Assembly: GCF_040365225.1 (NCBI RefSeq)
Contig: NZ_AP028055.1
Coordinates: 496,001-560,000, forward strand
Direction of reading: 5' to 3'
DNA from: Bacteroides sedimenti
Lineage (GTDB): Bacteria; Bacteroidota; Bacteroidia; Bacteroidales; Bacteroidaceae
DNA length: 64,000 nucleotides
Shown: in pieces, positions 35,132 through 43,516 of the stretch
Layout: each line of letters opens with the position of its first letter
How positions within the stretch are numbered: the stretch's first letter is position 1
Notes under the pieces: model-generated
Seen by the model: the letters and a program-made list of their open reading frames with translations, nothing else
The model's database searches: none
Told to the model about the DNA's origin: nothing
Translations under genes and position numbers: made by a program

Positions 35132-35594
35132 AAATGTTAATTATTTTAATAGTTTTGTACTTTTGAAATGTTAAAAACCGAAAGGGCGGCACACCCTGAT
35201 AGGGAGCAAAGTGTTAAAAAATAGCCCTTTTTTGTCAGAAAACGAGAATATTTTAGCATTTTTCCGGGGGAGTAGACCCCCTGTTTTTAGGGGGGTCACT
35301 AGCTGGATTTTCAGCGTGAGTCATGAAAATTTTCAGCGTGATTCGTGAGAAATTTCGAGTGATTTTTATTTTCCAGAGAGCCTTCTACTTTTTGAAGAAC
35401 CTCCATCGCGATTCACGAGGTAGGGGTATGACTCCATGCTTTTACGCATCCTTATAAGTAAGCCTCACCAGCAACAAGCCTCAACGCCAGAAAGCCCTAG
35501 CAACCTTTTCGCCTTTAATAAATTCGGCTCTTAGGTGCTTCGGGCTTTCCGCTTCCGCATGATGGACAATTCTTAGTAGTTTCATTTAGTTATC
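35132..35594. other. Non-coding stretch with repeats
   Basis: 463 nt without a gene. It holds a G/C-run hairpin near 35264-35298, a direct repeat at 35308-35347, a related inverted GATTCACGAG near 35410, and a 23-nt sequence at 35557-35579 that recurs inverted near 49.7 kb. A cos or replication role is possible. Confidence 0.5.
35308..35347 (+). repeat. Direct repeat, 19 nt, two copies
   Basis: TTTTCAGCGTGAGTCATGA (35308-35326) and TTTTCAGCGTGATTCGTGA (35329-35347), differing at two positions and spaced two helical turns apart. Looks like a protein-binding site. Confidence 0.7.
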
Positions 35595-35891
35595 TTAAAT
35601 CAGTGGTGCTTCTACAGGTCTTAGCTTTGGGGCTTTTGGCACTTGCGCTATACCTCTGAACTTTGCGTGTATGCATTCGTCTGCCTCTTTCTGCGATTCG
35701 AAGTTATCCGGAGCCCTATAGAGCGCCAGAATTGTGTCATGCAGAATATCCATAGACGAGTTACCTCTTGAATTAATTTTGTTGTCGTGTGCCCGGAATT
35801 TTTGGGCTAGTTTTTCATAGTGCCTCTCCATGAAATTGTCTATGAAGGGCTTGTTGTTTGCGTTGACAAATAGTTGAGACTTGTTTTCCAT
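35595..35891 (-). CDS. Small sigma-factor region 2-like protein
   Basis: 98 residues. FIDNFMERHYEKLAQKFRAH followed by DILHDTILALYR resembles region 2 of extracytoplasmic-function sigma factors (the ED-L-QDTFL-LYR pattern). No region 4 is present. It lies at the end of the early block, where Bacillota phages with a similar module encode late-transcription regulators. It may activate the late-block elements; this is inference. Confidence 0.5.
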   Translation of the reverse strand: MENKSQLFVNANNKPFIDNFMERHYEKLAQKFRAHDNKINSRGNSSMDILHDTILALYRAPDNFESQKEADECIHAKFRGIAQVPKAPKLRPVEAPLI

Positions 35892-35905
35892 AAATACTTT
35901 ATTAG

Positions 35906-35959
35906 TTAAAAACGATACCCCCTTTATAATTAAAAACGATACCCCCTTTTCGGGGGTAT
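35906..35959 (-). terminator. Terminator with duplicated arm
   Basis: TTAAAAACGATACCCCCTTT occurs at 35906-35925 and 35930-35949. On the minus strand ATACCCCCGAAAAGGGGGTAT (complement of 35939-35959) folds into a hairpin followed by CGTTTTTAA, and the duplicate adds a second arm and T run. It ends transcripts coming from the ribbon-helix-helix gene. Confidence 0.75.
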
Positions 35960-35963
35960 GCGG

Positions 35964-36197
35964 TTAAGGAGAAGGGCAATCACTCCAGCCCGCTACCTCC
36001 CTGAACATGAGTTTTATTTCATCATGAACAGGGTCTTCGTACTCTCTCGGGTCAGTGGCTCGTAAGAAGCAGTCTATAAGGTATGCGACAATCTGATATA
36101 TAGATTTAAACCCGTGCTTTTTCCTTACTCGCTCCAGACGCTCGTACTTCTCTAGGGAGATACGACTAACGATTCTTCTCATACCTTTTCTTTTCAT
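35964..36197 (-). CDS. Ribbon-helix-helix-like DNA-binding protein
   Basis: 77 residues from ATG at 36197, which overlaps the helicase stop as ATGA; the open frame extends to 36236 but translational coupling favours the internal start. A RIVSRISLEKYERLERVRKK strand-helix start and a second helix YQIVAYLIDCFLR fit a small RHH regulator. Unknown targets. Confidence 0.6.
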   Translation of the reverse strand: MKRKGMRRIVSRISLEKYERLERVRKKHGFKSIYQIVAYLIDCFLRATDPREYEDPVHDEIKLMFREVAGWSDCPSP

Positions 36198-37567
36198 GTC
36201 TGCTCTTTGATAAGTTTTATTCGTGCTTTTATGCATTCCATTAGCGACGATTGCGCCGCGTCTTTTCTAGTAAGAGCCTTAATGGCATCTTCATCATGTG
36301 TACCCTCCGTTATTAGGTGGTAAATCAATACCGGGTGCTTCTGCCCGTTTCTGTGTAGCCTCTTGTTGAGCTGCATATACAGCTCTAGGCTAAACGTGTT
36401 TCCGAACCACACCAGATTATGTCCGCCAAATTGGAGGTTAAGTCCGTGCCCTACGCTGGCTGGGTGAACCAGCAGAACCCTAATCTTGCCTTCGTTCCAG
36501 TCCTTTTCATCCTGCTTCGTGTTAAGCATACGAGGCTTATAGGTTTTCAGCCTAGCATTAATACGGTCTAAGTCGTGCTTATACGCATAAGCAACCATAA
36601 CCGGGCTGTTGGCTGACTCTATTATTTCCTCGAGGGCTTCTAGCTTCGCGTCGTGTACTACGTGATAGTTTTTTTCGTCGTCGTACACTGCTCCGTTGGC
36701 ATATTGCAGCAGCTTGTTGGAGAGAGATGCAGCGTTAACGGCTGATATCTCCTCGTCCGGAAGACTTAGAACGTAGTTCTTTTCAAACTCCCTGTACTTC
36801 TGCATATCCTCTTTGGATAGCTTGACTTTAATAAAGTGGTCTATCCGGTCAGGCAGCTCTAGGTAGTCCTCGGACTTCATGGATATGCAGATATCCGATA
36901 TCCGGCTCTGTATCTCCTCGGCCATCATGGGTAGTAGTACATAGTCAAAGACCACTTGCCCGTTAGTTCTGCCCGGCTTAAAATAAGTACCCCGGAAGGT
37001 AGATACAGACTTTCCAAGTCGCTGCCCCATATCCAGAAGATACAACTGACTCCACAGGTCTATGTAGCTATTAGGGCTAGGAGTACCTGTTAAGCCTACT
37101 ACCCTCTTTAGCATAGGGCGTACGGCCTTTAGCTTTTTAAACCGGACAGCTTTAGGGCTCTTGAAGCTGGATAGCTCGTCGATTATAAGCATGTCGAAAG
37201 GAAACTTCTTGCCGTAGTAGTCTACCAGCCAAGCTACGTTTTCCCGATTGATTACATATATGTCCGCTTTAGCCTCGAGAGCTGCTAGCCTCTGCTTAGG
37301 CGTCCCGGTTATTACCGAGACTCGAAGATGTTTCAGATGTTCCCACCTACTAACCTCGTCCGGCCATGTACTCTCTGCAACGCGCTTAGGGGCAATGATA
37401 AGTGGCTTATCCACCTCTAAGCGGTCGAACATTAAGTCGTCCACAGCGGTAAGGGAGCATACCGTCTTTCCCAGCCCCATATCCAGAAATAATCCGGCAT
37501 AGGGGTGGGAGAGTATATGCTTGGTGGAGAACTTCTGGTAGTTATACATGTTCTCCCGTTTCAGCAT
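36194..37567 (-). CDS. SNF2-family DNA helicase/translocase
   Basis: 457 residues. Helicase motifs in order: GLGKTVCSLTAV (I), PLIIAPKRV (Ia), MLIIDELSSFK (II), VVGLTGTPSPN (III), VLLVHPASVGHGLNLQ (V) and YMQLNKRLHRNGQ (VI). It is a compact phage SNF2-type helicase of the replication module, often placed next to VRR-NUC. It starts 1 nt into the upstream membrane protein stop. Confidence 0.94.
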   Translation of the reverse strand: MLKRENMYNYQKFSTKHILSHPYAGLFLDMGLGKTVCSLTAVDDLMFDRLEVDKPLIIAPKRVAESTWPDEVSRWEHLKHLRVSVITGTPKQRLAALEAKADIYVINRENVAWLVDYYGKKFPFDMLIIDELSSFKSPKAVRFKKLKAVRPMLKRVVGLTGTPSPNSYIDLWSQLYLLDMGQRLGKSVSTFRGTYFKPGRTNGQVVFDYVLLPMMAEEIQSRISDICISMKSEDYLELPDRIDHFIKVKLSKEDMQKYREFEKNYVLSLPDEEISAVNAASLSNKLLQYANGAVYDDEKNYHVVHDAKLEALEEIIESANSPVMVAYAYKHDLDRINARLKTYKPRMLNTKQDEKDWNEGKIRVLLVHPASVGHGLNLQFGGHNLVWFGNTFSLELYMQLNKRLHRNGQKHPVLIYHLITEGTHDEDAIKALTRKDAAQSSLMECIKARIKLIKEQT

Positions 37568-37794
37568 TAGCCTTCTAAAAATTCGTCAGTGCCTTGCTTC
37601 GAGAATATATCCTTCAATATATCACGGAAGCTGTAGTCCAGTAGACTTACGTCTTCATTCATGAGAAGGGCAGTCCTCGGGGTAGTCAGTTTTAGATGGT
37701 AGAACATATTCCATAAAATACGCGCTGGGGCGTGTAGGAATACTATAAATAGCAGTATTGCTATTTTAAACATAGGAATTAAAATGTACTTCAT
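37567..37794 (-). CDS. Small membrane protein
   Basis: 75 residues with an N-terminal membrane segment (FKIAILLFIVFLHAPARILW, residues ~9-28) and a soluble acidic C-terminus. No family recognised. Its stop overlaps the helicase start. Confidence 0.6.
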   Translation of the reverse strand: MKYILIPMFKIAILLFIVFLHAPARILWNMFYHLKLTTPRTALLMNEDVSLLDYSFRDILKDIFSKQGTDEFLEG

Positions 37795-37825
37795 AGTTTT
37801 ACGTGTTTTGTGTTAATTACTCGTT

Positions 37826-37984
37826 TTAAAGTTCAAAATCTTTGCAAGCCAAATCCTCTTTGAGTATAAAGACTTGCTGGAGTAGGCAGTAAGATTGCCT
37901 ACGTTTCGTTTTTGGGTTAAGAGAAGTATCGTAGTACTTACAATGCTTACATTTAGCCCTATAGGTAATCTCTAAAATGCTCAT
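37826..37984 (-). CDS. Small Cys-rich, zinc-ribbon-like protein (52 aa)
   Basis: Starts MSILEITYRAKCKHCKYYD and has two more cysteines (SYC, LACKDFEL), giving a CxxC...C...C pattern typical of tiny phage zinc proteins. It was read directly from sequence. Unknown role. Confidence 0.55.
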   Translation of the reverse strand: MSILEITYRAKCKHCKYYDTSLNPKTKRRQSYCLLQQVFILKEDLACKDFEL

Positions 37985-38048
37985 AATAATTTTGTGTTAA
38001 TCAATAAACCGAAAGCCAGCCCGGCTCTAATTCAGGGCTCATAACTGC

Positions 38049-38222
38049 TTATTTCGTTCCAGTTTGCCTTAATAAGAATAGCCCCCATTCCCAGAGCATT
38101 GCCTTTAATAGCTTATCAATGCGAGTCAGCAGAAGGGCAATTAATTGTAGGGGTATTGATATGCAAATTACTGGGTATCGTAATACGTTGTGCAGAATCT
38201 TAGCACGGGTTTTAATTTTCAT
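38049..38222 (-). CDS. Small membrane protein (57 aa)
   Basis: Basic N-terminus MKIKTRAKILHN then a hydrophobic segment PVICISIPLQLIALLL, then RIDKLLKAMLWEWGLFLL. One or two membrane helices. Lies 6 nt after the Cys-rich gene and was read directly from sequence. Unknown role. Confidence 0.45.
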   Translation of the reverse strand: MKIKTRAKILHNVLRYPVICISIPLQLIALLLTRIDKLLKAMLWEWGLFLLRQTGTK

Positions 38223-38228
38223 CTTTGC

Positions 38229-38534
38229 TTAAATTTGTTTTCCTGTTTTAATATCAAAAGTAACTTCATTGCCATAAGTATAAAGCTGTCCTTTATTTGC
38301 ACAAGCATTACCTTTTAATGGCTTATCATAAGAGGAACATGCTTTCTTGGAACATTCAGATTGTTCTACTACAGCACCGCATAAGGTACACCATCTATTA
38401 CCGCTTACTCTTTCTGGTATAGCTTCAATTAAAGTAACTGTTTCTGTTTCTCCATCTGCCTTAGCTTCGTTCAGGCAATCTTCTAAATATTGACAGAGGT
38501 TATCGTCTATGCTTTTGAAATATAGTTTTTTCAT
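38229..38534 (-). CDS. Cys-rich hypothetical phage protein
   Basis: 101 residues with seven cysteines, four in WCTLCGAVVEQSECSKKAC, suggesting a zinc site. The N-terminal half is acidic and helical. It lies between VRR-NUC and the helicase in the replication module. Its local base composition is more AT-rich than its neighbours, suggesting recent acquisition. Confidence 0.6.
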   Translation of the reverse strand: MKKLYFKSIDDNLCQYLEDCLNEAKADGETETVTLIEAIPERVSGNRWCTLCGAVVEQSECSKKACSSYDKPLKGNACANKGQLYTYGNEVTFDIKTGKQI

Positions 38535-38540
38535 ATCTGC

Positions 38541-38825
38541 CTAGTTTTGAATTATTCTATCTAAAAAGCTGGTAAGCTGTTCTTCGGTGTTCATGTAAGA
38601 TACGTCGAAGCCTAACTGCCTCAGCTGCTCATGTACGAATGCCTGTCTAGGAGATGGTTTTTTGTATTCTGATTTCAGTTCTACAAAGTAGACCTTGCCC
38701 CCGGGCATAAGTATAATCCTGTCAGGCATTCCGGTATAGGATAAGCAGTAAAACTTCAAAGCTATACCGCCTCGTCGCTTTACTGCAATCCTAAGCCTTT
38801 GTTCAAGTCTTTTCTCTAAGCTCAT
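38541..38825 (-). CDS. VRR-NUC domain nuclease
   Basis: 94 residues from ATG 38825, overlapping the primase-helicase stop as ATGA. The PD-(D/E)xK core is visible as GMPDRIILMPGGKVYFVELK, with Asp and ExK active-site residues. Virus-type replication-repair nucleases of this size are usual in phage modules next to SNF2 helicases. Confidence 0.93.
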   Translation of the reverse strand: MSLEKRLEQRLRIAVKRRGGIALKFYCLSYTGMPDRIILMPGGKVYFVELKSEYKKPSPRQAFVHEQLRQLGFDVSYMNTEEQLTSFLDRIIQN

Positions 38826-41236
38826 ACAACTCTCCGGTAGCCTCGTTCCAGTTCTCCACCTACTCGGAAGCGGAAGGACTCCCAAGACTTGTTCTGGCGC
38901 ATGATGTTTCGTATTTCCCTGTTTTTCATAGGGTCTAAGTTAGCCCCCGGCTGATTGAAATACTCCTCCCATATCTCCATAACAGTAACCCGGTCTCGCC
39001 TTACAGTTCCCTGCGGAACTAGCTCTCCACCTGCTAGGTGCATACGCTTGTCTACTAAGTCCAGTTCGTCCCAGTTCTCCGGTAGGAGCTTGTCTAGGTA
39101 CTCGTTAATCTTAGCGGCATGAGCGTTTTGCTCTGTGTGCTGCTCCTGTTGTATGATTGCCATTTCCTCCAGCTCTCCCGTTAGGTTAAGTTCTTCCCCG
39201 GCTAGGTAGTACTCTACAGCCTCAGCCCAGAAGCTATCTACCTCCTCGGGTTTTATCTCCCACGGTCTTCGATTAGGGATAGTAATCCCAACCTCTACAG
39301 GCCAGAACCTGCGGTTGCCCGTAGGGTCTTTCAAAAAGTCGTAGTCGTTGGTAGTACCTATGAATACGCACTGCCGCTTAAACGTTTGTGTACGTCTCCC
39401 GTAAGCAACCCGGTAGCGGTCGTCGCACTTGGATAGGAAGTGCTTAACTGTCTCCATCTCCACTTTACGAAGACCTGCCAGCTCACCCATTTCCATAATC
39501 CATACGCCCTGTATGCTCTCGTAAGCCTCTCTGCCTTGTATGGAGTTGAAGCTATCCGAGTACCAGTCCTTACCGAGCATCCGGACAAAGGTTGATTTTC
39601 CTACACCCTGAGAACCTACGAGGGTAAGCACGTTGTCGAACTTCTTACCCGGCTCGTAAATCCTTGCCACTGCGGCAATCATAACTTTGCGCATAACCGC
39701 CCGGGTATATGGCGTATCTTCTGCACCTAAGAACTCTATGAGGAGGTTTTCAATCCTCGGAGTTCCATCCCAGACTAGGCTATCTAAATAGTCCTTTACC
39801 GGGTTAAACCTGTTATTGGTTACTGTGTTCTGCAAAGCATCCTGTATCACTGACTTGCTCATAATTTTATAATATTTTTCGATATATTGCCGAAGTTGCG
39901 AGTCGTCAGAGTCAACTAAACTCCGGTTAGATTTATTTACTTTTCTCCACGGTAAGTCCCTTAGCGCCACCTCTCTAGCGTCAAACTCGTTATAGGCGAA
40001 AGTACCTCTTAGCAAAGGGTCGTACTTTAGGATAGCGGCCGCGTTGTTTATTGTCTGGAGTATCTGCCCCCGACCGTCGTATTCAAGTTCTTTGGCTAAT
40101 AGGTCTAGCGCCTCGTCGCTATCTAGTTCGTCGTCCGGGTCTATCGGCTCTGAAAAATCGGCGCTAACCTCTTGGCTGTTTGCCTCAAGTATAGCCCTCT
40201 TGACCTTCTCGTCCTTAGCGGCAAACCCCTCCATAGCCTTAAAACTCGGCAGCTTGTTAACCGGGATAGTGTCTTTATCCTTGTCGTCAAGCTCGCCAAA
40301 CATGTGAACTCTAACTAGGTCAAAAGCGTTGAGGGTACGACCGCAACACGGGTCTGTGCTATGATGGCTACATGCGTAAGAGTCGTCATAGGTCACAAGC
40401 CCTCCAGACGTAGAGCCTCCGGTATAGGTGTACCTGTCAGGGCTAATATCGCAAGGCTCGTAGATGTCTCGAAGGAATGTGCTTATCGCTTCGTGTATGT
40501 CGTAGGCTCTATTAAAAGCCCCGATTACCCCCGATTTTTCCCGGGGGTCTCCCAGCTTCTTACGTTCCTTTTCGAGAACTTTGCCAACTCGTGAGGACAC
40601 AGGCCACTGGCTCCTATCCGTCCAATCTCTGTAGCGCGAAAGCTCTTTGTCCGGGTCTAGGATAGGGGCGTCGTTGTAGTCGAATATATACTCTCCGTCG
40701 TCCGGCGTACTCTGCCAGTACATTAGTCTGGCTGGCTCAAACGTGGTGTCGTCGAAAGCATCTATCCCTATGTCTCCGGCTACCTTTCTTGCCACGGCCT
40801 CATATTCCTCTGGAGAGACTTCCCGGCTAAGAGGTATAATAAGCCTTAGTCTAGGGGACTCTGGAGTATGCGAGTGCGTGGAGTAGACGCATGAGGCAAA
40901 AGGAAAGAAGTCTTTAACTGTTTCCCACAAGTCCTCAGTAGCGTAGTCTATATCGAGAGTCAGCGCACTTCGGGAGACTATATTCTCCGACTTACGTCTA
41001 CCCTCTTTTATATACCCTGCGACAAAGCCTCCTACGTCCTTTATTTCAGCTTTTCTGTCACGAGACGCACTCTTATACTCTTTTGAGCTTTCGTGCGTTC
41101 TGTGCTCCTTAGATAGCTTTTCCAGTAGGGCTTTCCAACGAACCCTTTTGTTTTTCCAGTTAGTGTCCTTACGGCTTTTTCCTACCGCTATTGCGAGCTC
41201 TGTGTCATACCGAATTTTGCTGATGTCCTTGTTCAC
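38822..41236 (-). CDS. Primase-helicase, VapE/virulence-associated E family
   Basis: 804 residues. The N-terminal archaeo-eukaryotic-primase-like domain has LTLDIDY (Asp95, Asp97) and a YSTHSHTPESPRLRLIIPL segment. The C-terminal VapE ATPase has Walker A GSQGVGKST (541-549), a GVWIMEMGELAGLR Walker B region and FIGTTNDYDFLKDPTGNRRF. It probably primes and unwinds DNA for the phage polymerase. Confidence 0.93.
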   Translation of the reverse strand: MNKDISKIRYDTELAIAVGKSRKDTNWKNKRVRWKALLEKLSKEHRTHESSKEYKSASRDRKAEIKDVGGFVAGYIKEGRRKSENIVSRSALTLDIDYATEDLWETVKDFFPFASCVYSTHSHTPESPRLRLIIPLSREVSPEEYEAVARKVAGDIGIDAFDDTTFEPARLMYWQSTPDDGEYIFDYNDAPILDPDKELSRYRDWTDRSQWPVSSRVGKVLEKERKKLGDPREKSGVIGAFNRAYDIHEAISTFLRDIYEPCDISPDRYTYTGGSTSGGLVTYDDSYACSHHSTDPCCGRTLNAFDLVRVHMFGELDDKDKDTIPVNKLPSFKAMEGFAAKDEKVKRAILEANSQEVSADFSEPIDPDDELDSDEALDLLAKELEYDGRGQILQTINNAAAILKYDPLLRGTFAYNEFDAREVALRDLPWRKVNKSNRSLVDSDDSQLRQYIEKYYKIMSKSVIQDALQNTVTNNRFNPVKDYLDSLVWDGTPRIENLLIEFLGAEDTPYTRAVMRKVMIAAVARIYEPGKKFDNVLTLVGSQGVGKSTFVRMLGKDWYSDSFNSIQGREAYESIQGVWIMEMGELAGLRKVEMETVKHFLSKCDDRYRVAYGRRTQTFKRQCVFIGTTNDYDFLKDPTGNRRFWPVEVGITIPNRRPWEIKPEEVDSFWAEAVEYYLAGEELNLTGELEEMAIIQQEQHTEQNAHAAKINEYLDKLLPENWDELDLVDKRMHLAGGELVPQGTVRRDRVTVMEIWEEYFNQPGANLDPMKNREIRNIMRQNKSWESFRFRVGGELERGYRRVV

Positions 41237-41270
41237 TTGTATTTCAATTTAAAAAGTTATTCTCTGGGAG

Positions 41271-41303
41271 AAGCCGACTCTCCTTGCTGCGGAGAGTCGG
41301 CTT
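41271..41303. other. Perfect 13-bp hairpin upstream of the primase gene
   Basis: AAGCCGACTCTCC and its exact complement around the loop TTGCTGC, between the 99-aa gene and the primase-helicase gene. No T run on either side. It could attenuate, process or stabilise the early mRNA. Confidence 0.6.
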
Positions 41304-41307
41304 AGTG

Positions 41308-41607
41308 CTAAGTGCTTGATTTTGTAGTAATCACATAGTAAGAGCCTCGGAAGTAAAGCACCTTAAACCTATCTCTAACAGCCCCATTCCTCATAACTGA
41401 CGGGGTAGTTGTCCTAGTGATGGAATACGTATCTGAACGCATTACCCTCTGTAGTTGACACTCTAGGTCTTCTAGGGTATGCGCCTTAGCCATAATAATT
41501 TCTTTTCCATCGAGAATCCTAGCTATGTCTGACTCTATCCGGTCTTCCTGTATAGCCCACGCAACTGCTATGCCTATAACGGCTAGTATTAATATGAAGC
41601 CTATCAT
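41308..41607 (-). CDS. Small membrane-anchored hypothetical protein
   Basis: 99 residues with an N-terminal membrane helix (IGFILILAVIGIAVAWAI) and a soluble domain. Overlaps the upstream gene by 4 nt. No family recognised. Confidence 0.6.
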   Translation of the reverse strand: MIGFILILAVIGIAVAWAIQEDRIESDIARILDGKEIIMAKAHTLEDLECQLQRVMRSDTYSITRTTTPSVMRNGAVRDRFKVLYFRGSYYVITTKSST

Positions 41608-42728
41608 GCCTTACCTCCTTTCTTCTCAAAAATACGGTTACGTATCTCTGCGTAAGCCGAAAGGTCTATCAAGTTGTCTTCCTTGTGCTTAAAGGCTTCA
41701 CGCGCTAGCTTAACTGCCATCATTACGCTAACGCAAGTCTCCGGTGTTTCCTCTCTGCCGTTGAGAATAGATGCAATCTTAGCAATTGTCTCGAAGTTCT
41801 CTACCGGGTCTGAGTAGTCGGCTTGCCTGTCTCCATTAAGGATATGAGCCGCTTTGGCTAACAGGTTCGTAGTCCCGTCTGGGTTTTTGAACAATGGTTC
41901 GTCTTTCTTTTCGAAAGTAACAGACTCTAGGGCAGCACTTGCATCTTCTGGAGATACCAACTTACCTTCAATCATTTCAGACGTCCAGTCCCAACATCGG
42001 CCGTCTTCGGATATTTTTATGTATCCAAAATCTCTATGATAGTCATATTCTTTTCCAATAACGTGTACTACTTTACCTAAGTATCTAGCCATATCTGGGT
42101 TAAAATAATACTGAGATAAAGTTATACCCCCATCTGCTGTCTTACGACTCTTGTCGTACCATTCCTTAGATTTAAGCAGAACTTTATCGCCGATTTTTAG
42201 GTCTTTGATATCCGTTTCCACTATTTTGCCTTCGAGCATATCATACGTAAACCAACAGTCTTGCTCAGGATTTACGTCTTTGAAGTAAAGCTTATAGAGA
42301 ATATGGCCATTCCTAGACAGGTGCTCTCTCCTGATAGTTCCTACTTTACCGCATAGTTCTTCCATTTGGGGCATAAACGTATCGCCAACGCACTCAACGC
42401 GACCGTCGGAGTCTTTGCTGGTTTCATACCATTCTCTCGATTTAACGAGGACTTTATCCCCGACTTTATAAAAATTTTCCATAGTTTTATCTGTTTTTAA
42501 GTTTTGAGATTTATAATCTGAAATAATTTCTCCTAGCAGCGATACGGCTATCCAGATGAAGAATGCCGCCACCATAGCTGTAACTAAGAGGCATAATAGG
42601 ATAGGGGCTACTAGGTTGGATTGCAGCCCCATTAAGAACGTAAAGTCTCCTAGCTCTGCCGCAAATAGGCTATATCCTACAGCTGCGCCAAGTATGGCGC
42701 TTATTATCTTTCGCATCATATCTGGCAT
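41604..42728 (-). CDS. DUF6378-like phage protein, fused to a membrane segment
   Basis: 374 residues in one frame. Residues 1-80 have two membrane helices (around 8-25 and 38-65). From residue 83 (MENFYKVGDKVLVKS, ATG at 42482) there are two related KVGDKVLVKSREWY / KIGDKVLLKSKEWYD repeats, then a C-terminal DUF6378-like part (NLLAKAAHILNGD, ASILNGREETPETCVSV). The DNA before ATG 42482 looks like a leader, so two products are possible: a 374- and a 292-residue form. Unknown function. Confidence 0.65.
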   Translation of the reverse strand: MPDMMRKIISAILGAAVGYSLFAAELGDFTFLMGLQSNLVAPILLCLLVTAMVAAFFIWIAVSLLGEIISDYKSQNLKTDKTMENFYKVGDKVLVKSREWYETSKDSDGRVECVGDTFMPQMEELCGKVGTIRREHLSRNGHILYKLYFKDVNPEQDCWFTYDMLEGKIVETDIKDLKIGDKVLLKSKEWYDKSRKTADGGITLSQYYFNPDMARYLGKVVHVIGKEYDYHRDFGYIKISEDGRCWDWTSEMIEGKLVSPEDASAALESVTFEKKDEPLFKNPDGTTNLLAKAAHILNGDRQADYSDPVENFETIAKIASILNGREETPETCVSVMMAVKLAREAFKHKEDNLIDLSAYAEIRNRIFEKKGGKA

Positions 42729-42988
42729 GTAGCTACCTTATACAGCTTGTCAAGTACTTCCTCTGAGGTTAGTTTGCCCTTTTTGCATCGTTCCAAAGTT
42801 TCCGAGCGCCCTCGTAATACGTGGAATATCAGTATTCCCTTACGCGATAGGGCTATGATATTTTCCTCAGTGGCGTGGGTGTTACTGTCTATTTGCTCTA
42901 GCAATTCCTGCAATTCCTCTTGGCTAGTTCTGGTCTTAGCCGCCCAATAGGCAGCTATTATCCTTAGACCCTCTACTCTACCTACCAT
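42716..42988 (-). CDS. Hypothetical phage protein
   Basis: 90 residues from ATG at 42988 (MVGRVEGLRIIAAYWAAKT), chosen because the upstream part of the open frame lies inside the preceding gene. Helical; no family recognised. It overlaps the next gene by 13 nt. Confidence 0.58.
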   Translation of the reverse strand: MVGRVEGLRIIAAYWAAKTRTSQEELQELLEQIDSNTHATEENIIALSRKGILIFHVLRGRSETLERCKKGKLTSEEVLDKLYKVATCQI

Positions 42989-43448
42989 AAGTACCGTAGT
43001 TAGTTTTGCCCTCGGTTGTAGGGTTTTCGAAGTTGAACTCAGATACTGGTATAATATAACCCCAGTAGACCGGAGCAAATCCCTTATCGGATTTATAACC
43101 ATCTGGATATGCACTCCCGTTCTCAGCGTAGTATCTGAGCCTCCATCCATCATTACTGGGACTCTTAATCATTACCGGAGTATCTCTTGGAAGGTCAATT
43201 CTGAATTTAGACCAGTCCCTACATTCCTTTGAGGGGAATAACATGCACTCTCCTTCTGGATATGCCCCATAATATCTACCCGAGAGGTCAAAGCTAATAG
43301 GTCTCCCAGTTTTCTCACGGCATTTTATTTGGTGTAAATCCGGAGGGCATGTTTTGAATAAATATACTACTCCAAAAATAGGAGAATAAAGTTCCGTACC
43401 CTCCGGCGCGTTTTTCAAAATTTGTACTAAATCTAATTTGTCGTTCAT
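42978..43448 (-). CDS. Hypothetical phage protein
   Basis: 156 residues from ATG at 43448 (MNDKLDLVQILKNAPEGTEL), a start typical of a common Bacteroides phage protein of unknown function. The central region has RDWSKFRIDLP. It shares the leader AAAAGATTAGAACTATG with both methyltransferase genes. Confidence 0.65.
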   Translation of the reverse strand: MNDKLDLVQILKNAPEGTELYSPIFGVVYLFKTCPPDLHQIKCREKTGRPISFDLSGRYYGAYPEGECMLFPSKECRDWSKFRIDLPRDTPVMIKSPSNDGWRLRYYAENGSAYPDGYKSDKGFAPVYWGYIIPVSEFNFENPTTEGKTNYGTYGR

Positions 43449-43516
43449 AGTTCTAATCTTTTGTGTTAACATTTAATTCCTGCAAATATGTGGGCTATTA
43501 CATCTACCGTCCAGCC
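43436..43516. repeat. Repeat R1 (copy 1) at the methyltransferase 3' end
   Basis: About 81 bp with one mismatch to 44466-44546. It covers the shared leader, the gene junction and the C-terminal codons of each methyltransferase (GWTVDVIAHIFAGIKC in both). Confidence 0.88.
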
